DNA of 64,000 nucleotides from Sipunculus nudus (lineage: Eukaryota > Annelida > Sipuncula > Golfingiida > Sipunculidae). The stretch lies in assembly GCA_026874595.1 (NCBI GenBank), contig CM049313.1, forward strand, positions 72,100,659 through 72,164,658, given 5' to 3'. Position 1 is the first letter of the stretch; each line of letters opens with the position of its first letter. The notes under the pieces are model-generated. The model had not been told where the DNA came from. It saw only the letters and a program-made list of their open reading frames with translations, and made no database searches. Below, one piece after another: positions 36,801-48,627 of this stretch. The position numbers and the translations under genes are program-made.

Positions 36801-39800
36801 AAAGTAGGTCAACCGTGACGAAATGCGAACTCGATCTGTAACTGGTCATTATGTGCCCACACACAAAAAATCAGGCCAATATCTGCAGGCATTGCGAAAA
36901 AAAGTCCGTACAACTGTTTGATTACGGAATGACGGAAGGACGGACATGGGTAAAACTATATGCCCCGGCCACTTTGTGGCGGGGGCATAAAAACACAGGT
37001 GGCACCACCAGACTGCAGAAACTGATTAAACATTCCATGATCAATATCCATGCAAAGAATCATGGTGATTAATGCAATAGTTGTTCAGGTACTTGAGCTT
37101 TTGTATCAAATTTTCCATTATACTGGGGGGGTACTTGGGAGCCCCATAGCTCAGAGTTTATGCGTAACAGAAACCTAATTTCAGGTTTCAAAGGAGACTT
37201 TTCATGGGCCTCCCTGCATGTCAACAGAGAAGATTCTAGGTCGAGTCGTTATAATTTGTGCCCTGTTAACTGATGACCGCATCTTAAGAGGTCTCAAAAA
37301 TAGAGTAAAACATTTTAAAAAATTGAAAAAGTACAGGTGGCGCCACCAGACTGCAGAAACTGATGAAACGTTTCAAATCAATATCCATGGAAAAAATCAT
37401 GGTGATCAATTCAATAGTTGTTCAGATACTTGAGCTTTTGTATCAAATATTCCATAATTCTGGGGGTACTTCGGAGGCCCATAGCTTAAAGGTTATGGGT
37501 AACAGAGACCTAATATCAGGCTTCCACAGAGACTTTTTATGGGCCTTGCTGCATGTCAAGAGAGAAGATTCTAGGTCTAGTCATTGTGCTTTGTGCCCTG
37601 TTAACAGATGACCACATCTTAAGGTCTCAAAAATAGAGAAAATATTTGTAACTAGATGTGTCGGAACGGCACGAATGCCCCCGCCTTGGGCAAATTAGAA
37701 ACATTTGTTAAATTTTGAAAAATTTTTTAAGTTCAGGAGGTGTCGTATGGTCAAAAGTAGGTCAACAAGGGCAAAATGCAAACTCGATCTGTAATGGGTC
37801 ATTATCAGGCCAGTATCTGCAGGCATTGTGAAAAAAAGTCCATACATGAACATTTTCCATAAAAATTTCTGTCTTTCATGAAGTTTTCTATGTTTAGGAG
37901 CCGTAAATCAAACAAAAGTAGGTCAACCAGGACGAAACGCGAACTTGATCTGAAACTGGTCATTATCTGCCCACACATAAAAAATTAGGGTGGTATCTGC
38001 AGGCACTGAGGAGAAAAAATCCGTACATATGCATTTGTTATGAAAATTTCTATTTTTCAAGAAAAATTCTATGTTCAGGAGCAATCAAATGGTCAAAAGT
38101 TGGTCAACTGGGACAAAACAAGAACTCGATCTGTAATTGGTCATTATCTGCCCACACACCAAAAGTCAGGCCAATATCTGCAGGCATTGCGAAAAAAAGT
38201 CCGAACATGTGCACTTTTTTTATGAAATTTCCATGTAAGAGCACCGTCAAATGGTCAAAAGTAAGTCAACTGGGACAAAACGTGAACTCGATCTGCAAAT
38301 GGTCATTATCTGCACACACACCAGAAATCAGGCCAATATCTGCAGGTATGGTGAAAAAAAGTCTGTACATGTGTATTAGTCATGAAAATTTATAATATTT
38401 TTCATGAAATTTTCTAAATTCAGGATCCGTAAAACAGTCAAAAGTAGGTCAACTGGAACGAAACATGAACTCGATCTGTAACTGGTCAATATCTGCCCAC
38501 ACACCAAAAATCAGGCCAATATCTGCAGGCATTGCGAAAAAAAAACAAACATGTATTTGTCATGAAAGTTCATATTTTTCATGAAATTTTCTATGTTCAG
38601 GAGCCATAAAACAGTCAAAAGAAGGTCAACCTGGACAAAATGCGAACTCGATCTGTAACTGGTTTATATCTGCCCACACACCAAAAATCAGGCCAATATC
38701 TGCAGGCATTGCAAAAAAGTCCATTCTTGTGTATTTGTCATAAAAATAGAAAAAATACAGGAGGCACCACCAGACTGCAAAAACTGATGAAACATTCCAT
38801 GATAAATATCCATGCAAAGAATCATGGTGATTAATACAATAGTTGTTCAGATACTTGAGCTTTTGTATCAAATTTTCCATTATTCTGGGGGGTACTTCAG
38901 AACCCCATAGCACAGAGGTTATGGGTAACAGAGACCTAATTTCAGGTTTCCAAGGAGACTTTTCATGGGCCTCCCCTCAGGTCAAGTGAGAAGATTCTAG
39001 GTCCAGTCTTTACGATTTGTGCCCTGTTAACAGATGACCACATCTTAAGAGGTCTCAAAAATAGAAGAAAAAATTCGTAAAAATGGAAAAATTACATGTG
39101 GCGCCACCAGAATGCAGAAACTGATGAAACACTCCATGATCAATATTCATGCAAAAAATCATGGTGATCACTGCATTAGTTGTTCAGATAATTGAGCTTT
39201 TGTATAAAATTTTCCATTATTCTGGGGGGTATTTCTGAGCCCCATAGCTCCAAGAATATGGGTAACAGAGACCTAATTTGAGGTTTCCAAGATTTTTTTT
39301 TAACCTCCCAGGATATCAAGTTACAAGATTCTAGATCCAGCAGTTACAGTTTGTGCCCTGTTAACGGACGGATGGCCAGACAGCCGGACGAACGACGGAC
39401 AAAGAGTGATCGCTATAGCTCGGATGACTTACAGTCAGCTGAGCTAAAAAACTTAAGAGATCATGGAAAACATATGGAATGGAAATATTTGTTCATTATT
39501 TGCAGATAATACAAAATATCTGATATTATTTATAGTATCAATCTTTGGTTTACAGATAACATAAAATGTATGTTACTATTAATAATATCAGTCTTTCAAC
39601 TTTATGGATAATGTAGATGTGATGACGATGAGGCTGTGGTATAAAGGACCCCTACTGTGGAGATTAGGCATATAATTTATGCAGGTTTTATCTTCGTGAT
39701 AATTTCCCTCCCCAAACGATTTTACAAAGATCATGTCATTAACTTTTACTCACCCTGAAGTCCAGCATCATAAGCCCTGTTCTATCTGCAACGACAGCCT

Positions 39801-42800
39801 GCCGGGGATGAGCTGCATAGTGTACCTGAACCCATGGCTCTGGACATTCAAACCGAGATTCAAAGTGAGGTAGTATACATTCCTTAGTTCTGAAAAACAA
39901 ATCATAGCTTAACAGTCACTACAGGGACACACTTAACAATATACCATGTGTCACAGACAGTGCTACATAAAGTTTGCATATATGAAATATTTGAAGCATC
40001 AACTGTAAATACCAGTACTAATTCTCTTTAAAAAATTTTTTTTTTTTTGTTATAATATTTTTCTTTAAATACAAAAGAGTATACAATAATATGATCTGAT
40101 CAATGTAATTAAACCTCTTAATTACCTCCAACTGAAGGCAGCACTGGGTTATGTGATCAGCCATGTGTGTGTGTGTGTGTGTGAGTTTGTGAAACCAAAT
40201 CTTCAAAAGTTCTGGGCGAATTCAGATGAAATTTTGTGGATTGATGGGCTAAGGACAAAAAAATATTATTTTGGGATGGATTGGTGGATTAAGTATGAAG
40301 ATCACTGCAAAATTTAATCACTTCTTTCTTGTTCCAATGTCCATCTTCCCTCAATTTTTTTTATTAAAAACAATTCAGAATTTTTTGCTGTATACAGGTA
40401 AGGTACCTTTACCATTCATTAGTAACTTCAATGTTTATAGTAAGTAACTGATATTACCTTGTCATCAAAGTGACATCAACATCATTGTTGTTGGATGCTG
40501 TTACAATGATGTTATAACCAGCTAAACGAATTATCTTGTTAAGTGAGTAAACATATTTATTGATTTTTAACAAAGTGCAATATGTTGGGGCCCATAACTT
40601 CAAAGGTTTAAACAATACTGACCAAATTCTGGCATGTACATAGGTGATATATATATATATATGCAGGAATGGTAATATGAAATATGAATAGATTAGCAAC
40701 AGTGCTTTTCAGAGTGGGCAGTTTTGAAGTATAACAATAGGTTTTTACTGTAAAACGGATGTTTTCCTTCATTTCTTGAAGGAATGAAGTAGCAGTGACC
40801 CAGTTTCAGGTTTGGTAGAAGAACTTAGGGATAACTTACTCTATGTCGCATTTTGGATATGAAGGTCTAACGTAGGCCAGTCAGACATATGGGGGACATA
40901 GGACAATGACTCTTAACTAAGATTACTTACAGTCAGCTGAACTAATAAACTCTCGCAGTCCTGACAAGCTGCTGTATGTTGGCTATACAGCCTTGGAGGG
41001 ACTATCTAGATCATGTGGCCAGGTGTGACCCCTACAACCACTGAATATACACTACTGTACACTTACCTGGAACCTGCGGTGAAAAGATAAACTTCTTTCT
41101 CTCTTGTTGCAACCAGCATTTCACCTGGTATCATGAAACTGAAAATAAAAATTGGTTTTATCCTTAATTTTGCAATCATGCTGCAATAAATGAAAATCAA
41201 CTTTCCCTCCCAACTATGTAAACGAAATCTTTAAGGACTGAATATATCCATCCAATTATCTTTACTATTTTTATCATTATTTGTTGAAGTCTCAATGAAC
41301 CATTAAGTATAAAAGTGGTTCAAGTTCACTTTCAATTTTGGTCCAGATCAAGACTTTTTCTTTGCCTAGAAAACCCAAAATAGTATTGTCAGCTTGATTG
41401 CTATAACACCATCAGCAATGGATTAAGAGAACTTCCATGAGAAATCTTGTTGAATTACTTTTCAGAAAATCAATGTTTTAACTAATTCATGACCACTTTT
41501 AATGTTGCACATTTTAATAGAATGCACAGATCTATTTAGGTAAGTCACAATAATCCAAGTTATTTAAATTCATTTTATACCCCGTAACATATATATCATT
41601 CAAACCTGGTATAGTGTATTTTCTAGTGGTACATATGTACATATTAACACAACTTACATTTTCATATGATATTCTAATATGATAAAAGAAATAAATTTAA
41701 AAAATGCATTATTTAAAGCACCCTGTAAGAATAGGCAAATTTCCAGTGAGGTAATTAGTGAGATAATTTTAAGCTAAATAAAATATCACAAAGCTTTTCT
41801 TCTGTATCGTCTTCTTTTCATCTTTAAAGATATAAAATATGAGTGACCAAAATTAAAATATATTAACTCTTACCTTGGGGAGACAGAAGCCATTTCATGT
41901 TTCCCTTCATTGTGATATGTTTGACAGACAGGACTACATGATATACTGTTATCATATCCGTCTCTCTGCAAACTGTACATAAAGCAGGTTTCCTCACATC
42001 TGAAGGCGACATATCCTGCAGCCAAAACAGAGTTAAAACTCACCAATATCAGTATAAACAGCATTCATAAATATGGAATAAAATAAACTATGACCTGGCT
42101 TGAGTATTAATTGAAGTAAAATTTGTGTTATCAGGAAAAGATAACTGGTTTTTCTATGATGCATCCCTCATCTAGCACCCCTGTAAAAAAAATTTTTTTG
42201 CAATTTTCACCAAGTGCATGATATGAATTTTTGCATTACAGAAACTCAGGTTGCCAACTCGCAGGCTCAATATTCTATGTAGAATTTTCAAAGCCTATAC
42301 CTAGTCCTATCAGATAAAATAAACAAAATAAAAACTGGTTGCATTTTTGGTAAATTGTGACTGGCCAGATGGGTGGCGAGATGGACAGACAGAAGGAAGG
42401 ACATCACATAGTCAGTGCATAAGCTATTCAGGCCTATGGTTATATAATGGGAACTTACCAGTATTGTTTATCACAGCTGTGTTTGTCTCGTATATCCTGC
42501 CCCTCTGTTTCCTTTTGAAAAATGGTGCATCTACATGGAATCTCTCCCCTGTTTTCACACATGTTAAGTCTGGCACAAACGTTAAGGTTTTACAAACACC
42601 TGCAGTGTTGTACAGTGAATTCAACATGATTTATTATTTGATACTCCTCAAGCTGGCCAGATGTGCAGACACTGCCATTGATCCATAAGTTTTGTTAACA
42701 ACTTGATATGATAAAAGTTACTATAGGAGATGCTTCCTTGATGAGAATCACCCTAATTAAAGTGAAAATACAAATTGATTTGAACATTTTTATTATTTTG

Positions 42801-45800
42801 ATATCCAATAACGATTACTATGCAGAGCCTCAGTTTTTTTATAAACAAGAGTGGTTTAAAGATTAAAGGTGGAATATAAATGTGGCAGACTCTCTTTACT
42901 GGCCTGCAGAAAGGTAATATTTTTGGTATCACAGATATGCCAGAGGAGCATTTCAAGCCACTGATACAATTATGTATATTGTTTGAAAGTCTGGGAGATA
43001 TAATCATAATTCCTTCATTAAATCTGAATAAGAGAAGGATGCCTTGTTAAAACTTCTCAATGTGGAGAAAGTATTATGTTATTCCTTAGATTGTTTGAGA
43101 AACTTTACAAACAAATATTATTAACAGAATCTGATGAATTTTTATTGAGGTTTAGAGTAACACCAAAGGAATTAGCAATTTAAGTTTTGAGTTAATCAGG
43201 ATTCCCTAATATATTTTTAATTCAAAGGAGTATGTAACATTGTGATATACAGAGATTTTTTTTCCTGACAATAGCCACAGGTATTCATTGGTATAAGGGA
43301 CCACTTTGTTCTAAAGCTCACCTATGACCTATGTTGGTCAAGTGTGACACTGTGTAGAAGAGCACAGGATAGTCTGATTAAGATCCAGGCAGAGGTATTC
43401 ATGCGGGCTCTGACTACACATCTAGTTATCATCCTATATCTATACAAATTCAATGTCATTAAAGGGGCATGTTCTGTATCTATTAACTAAAGATCAACAC
43501 TCTTACCAAAGGCTTTCTGATAAACAAGTTTGTACATTTGTCTTAGAGGCATTATCAAAACCTTTCTTAGGAGGCATTACCTAAAGTTCATCCATATGTA
43601 GGCAGAGCAAGCCAAAACTTTAAAATAAATTCTATATGTTAGGCAGGTGAATAGCTGGCATTAAATATGTGGTTAAGGATACTGAGGTATTCAAGTTGTG
43701 GTCCTGATGGGTAGACAAGTATATCACCGTCATCATCTGGGAGAAGGAGATTACCAAGGCTACCACCTGTGTACCAGGAGTTCACCATCTGTTAAAAAAC
43801 AAATATAATGAATCCTGGTTTTGTATGCATCATTATAACATATAACTATAAGGAAGAAATATTTGTTTGTTTGCATTTTCATTATTTGTCTGTTGGCAAG
43901 TCTATAAGGAAACTTGGTGTGGGAAGAGACACACAACAGGGAAGACTTGACTGTATAAAATCTATGGATCTGTATACAGGGGTAGATTAATGAGGACTGT
44001 TTTCCTTAGGTGGATGTATGTGCTTAATAATGTGCTACCTAGGTTTGTATTATTCTGACAACAACTGTTTTAATTCAAACATGCTCTCTATAGCATCATT
44101 TTATTACATGAGCTAGTTTGACAAGTTCAGGGAGTGTTTGGATTCAAATGAGCACCTACTAGCCAGCATTACATAGGCAAGCTAACTTTGCGATCAAATC
44201 TGATTGACTAGTTTATGTGATCTTAATTCAACTGGGTTATAAAACAACAGAGTCCGTCCAATTCTTTTAAACATGCGAGAAGTTTAAGTACTCATAGGAA
44301 TCAGGCATTTCAGAATTAAACCATTATCTCAAACTGAAAAAAAGTAATTAACCGGGACAATATCCTGGGGGTCAATTACACAAATTTATGATATCAGGAC
44401 AAGATATCAAACTGAATATATGTGTAAATTCTTGCAAAAACTTATATTTAATCCTTGGTCAGTCCTGTTTACAAATTAAAAATAAAAAGAAATATGTTTA
44501 AAAGCAAAATTCTAAAACCCTTTACAAGTTATATTGTGATGAACTGTTGTTGATGATCCCCCAGGACAGAAGTATCATCAATATCCTGTAGATATAAAGT
44601 GTAAGTTTATGTGAAGTCTTTAAAACTGGAGCACTTACCGGCAGTTCAGGTGATTCCAGCACCTTGTCTTGTATTTTGTTAACATATTGTCTAAATGGCT
44701 TCACAAGAGGTAGGTTTCTCAGGTTCAGTTTGTCTGGGTCACAAGTATCCAGGAATTCTCTGATTTTTGCCACTTTTTCTTCATTCTGTTAAAAAAGAAT
44801 AAAGCTTTACATTATGTATGCATATCCAATGTAAAGATAAATTAACTGCCAAGCAGTTCCATGTTGTATTCTTCTCATTAAAAAAAGGTGTTCCTAAAGT
44901 AATCTTTATCCTGTAATGTCACTAATTTATTCTACCTGATCTATAGATAAATGATACATGTAGAGAATACAAACTATGTTGTCAGCAGCTACAAACAATT
45001 TCACCTTTGCAATGCTGTTTCCCATGTTTGGCATTTATTATTGGAAATAAGTTTATCACTTTTTTTAACTATGTAAAAAAAAGTAAAGTACAAAACTTCA
45101 TGGCCCTGTTTCACTATGAATGCCTATGGCTTAAGTAAAATTTTACTGAAACGCCTGCCAAGTCGCCTAATGTAAGCCCGCGAGATAATTCAGTCTCACT
45201 AAACATGATTTAGCTAAGTTGGTCTGAACCTTGGATATCTCCTTTTCAATACCACCTATTGATGAAATAATGAATTAAAAAAATCCACTATGGGGAAGCA
45301 AAGACTGTGTTGAAGATAGTGACATTTTAATTAACCTTGTGTTATTCCTGGGAACTTTTTAAATGATTTGTTTCAACAAGGGACCCATGGGTCACGGTGC
45401 TCAGCTGATCGTGATTGGACTATAAATGTACCACCATTGTGATACTATATTTAGTCAACAAACCTTATGAATATCATTGACATGTTGGGCAATTATAAAG
45501 GAATATAATGTAATATGTGAGTAAATGATGTATGAAATAACCTGACTGATGGATTAATATAGAGTAAATATAGTGGTTTATTGCTTGCCGGAATCAAAGA
45601 TTTCGGCAAGCATATTGGTCAGTTGCGTATGTCTGTTTGTCTGTCTGTCTGTTTGTTTGTTTGTTTGTTTGTCACCACTCTCCTGGCCACAATTTTGCCA
45701 AAATAACCTTGAAACTTACAGGGATGTTGGAAAACATAATTTCTAGGTGCCCTATTGTTTTTGGTTAAAATAGGTCAAAGGTCAAGGTCAAGGTCATCAT

Positions 45801-48571
45801 AACTTCTCAAAACGTTTTTTTCTTCATATCTTTGTGACTATTAGTCATATCTACTTCAACAATAGCTCATTTTAATCGTCATTCCAAGGCCTGTCATCTG
45901 GTGTGTAGCTGACTCAAATTTGCCGTAACCATGGTTACAATTTTTGTGGGAAAAGTCATGATATTCGAAAATAAGGGATCTTATTTTTCTAACTTTGTCA
46001 GTTTTAAAGCTAGAGTGATCTAGTTTTTTGCATCAGGTAGCATTCAACTAGTACTACAAGATTTTATTACAAGTCTTGCAGTATCTCGTAAAATATCTCG
46101 TGAATAGAGATATTTCGAGATTTCATTCATCTTGCGCCAAAGGCCACATTATTGCAGGAATCTTTTTGAAACTGACATATCATAAGTCCTACACTAGTAT
46201 CTCGAAATTGTTTTTTCATTTTTTGAATATGGCTGCTAGGGGGCGCTGCACACGACCCTCAAACAGATATCATTATATTGGCCATATCTCTAAAACCCAA
46301 AGCCTCAATTACATAAACTATAGCTTATTTTTTCCCTCTGAGTCTTCTCCATAAACTGATAATGTCATCTGGTCTCAATGTTGTGTCACTTTGTCATTGT
46401 GTCCGTCTGTTTGTCAGTTGTCCTCAAATTCGCCTGCTTGTTGGCTCTTGCGTCTCACATATAGCATTCTGTAGGCCACAGTTTTGACGGAATCCTTTTG
46501 AAACTATTACATCTTATGTCTTACACTAATATCTAGAAATGAATATTTCATTTTCCGGATATGGCTACTAGTGGGCGCTGCACATGACTCTCACACACAT
46601 ACCATTGTATTGGCCATAACTCTACACCCAAAGCCTCAGTTACATAAGCTATAGCTTATTTTCTTCCTTTGAGTCTTCTCCATAACCTGATTAAGGCATC
46701 TGGTTTCAATCTTCTGTCACTTTGTCAGTGTGTCCATCTGTTTGTCCGTTATCCTCAAAGTCGCCTGCTTGCTGGTTCTTACGCCTTACATATAGCATTC
46801 TACAGGCCACAGCTTTGACGGAATCCTTTTGAACCTGAGACATCTCATGTCATACACTAATAATACGAAACGCATTTGTCGTCTTCGGAATATGTCTGCT
46901 AGAGGGCGCTACAGTCGAGCCTCCCAAGTATATCATTAATTCGCCATACCTCGTAAACTATAAATCTAAATTCATAAATTATAACTCATTTTCTTCCTTT
47001 GAATCTTCTCAATAACTAGCTTATGTCTTCTGGTGTCAATCTTGTCTCACAAAGTCAGTATGTCTGTCTGTTCGTCTTTTGTTGTCAGCTTTGTCTGCTT
47101 GCCTGTTCTTTTGTCTCATATGTCATTCTAAGGGCCACATATTCTCAGCAATGTCTCTGAGAGTTGTTCCATTAATAGAAAACCGACAATATGTTCTGTC
47201 TGTCCGTCTGTGTTTCACTTCCGAATTCCGGCAAGCGTTTGACCTATGGTCGTCTAGTTTTTTTATTTATTTGGGAGCTGTTGAAAATAGTGATATATTT
47301 GAGCAAATATGAATGCAATGACAGTACACTAAGCAGTGGTAGAATGGTGATAAGGCTATTTGCTGAAGGATCTATAGTGAATGGAAGTCCGCAGGATTCC
47401 AATTTAACAGATATAATGTTATGATTAACTATGCTGAAGAGGGGATTTATGAATTGTGACTGTATGACATGATATCTCTTAGGTATTGACAAGGTACATG
47501 ATATTGATGCCCACCATGTCTACATTTTTCACAATAATGACATAATTTCTGGCAGGTATATAGTTAACAATTAGTCATACAATATATAAAAATATGAATA
47601 TATTTGAATCATCTTGTTCTTGTTTACTGAGGCTGAAATTGGGATGGGGTTTGGAGAAGGGAACAGTGTGGGCAGCAATGAGGGTTGGATGTAGAGAGAA
47701 AAGGAAATAGAGAGAGAGGGGACGGTGCATTAAACAATACTTAAACACCTGGAAGGTTAAAATCTAAAATATTATGAAATGTAGATAAAGTCTGAGAGAA
47801 AAAGGTTATCTAGGCCATAACTGGTTGATATGATTGAAGAAATTGTTGCAAATAATATTTTGAGATCTGACCATGCGTTTCCATTGGATACCTTTTTGAC
47901 AGGCTGTTGACAGTTCAACATTTTACACATTTGTCTAATGAGATCCAAATTCTTTAATAAACCTTTTTTTCTATTTTATGATATGTATACAGTTGCTATA
48001 AAGTCCCCACTCCACAGGCAGAAGGGGGGGGGGGTGTTATGATGGGAGTTACAACGCCTCTGTCTCTCTGTATATATTTTCTTTATATTATTAAATTTTA
48101 TGCTATAGCAATAGAACTATTGTTCACAGTGCCAAGGAGCAAGGACTTAGTGGGGTTGGGGAAGGGAATGGTGGGAGTTACAGTACCCTTGCATATAAAT
48201 ACAGGATATGAAATTTAATTAATCAGTGCTTACAGAAAAAAAGTTTATTCATAATTATTAAATATTTAAAACAAGCAGAAAGCTAGAGAAACAAAGCAAA
48301 TTATTTTAATTCCCGTTCTTCTGAGCCAGGAAATTATGATCAATTTTGCATAAATTCCTTTTTTATAACATCATTTTTTTCCAGGTTTGAAAATGTAACT
48401 ATACATTTATAGTATAACATATATATGTGAATATTTCAGTTGATTCACATTTCTAAATTGCATCAACATATACATCTAATAAATCAGGTTTATAGTACCT
48501 GTCAACAGGATGGGGTGGAGGGAGGAAGGGAGGCATAGGGGTGAGGGAGAGAGAGAGAGCTAGACTGTCAT

Positions 48572-48627
<56 letters not shown>

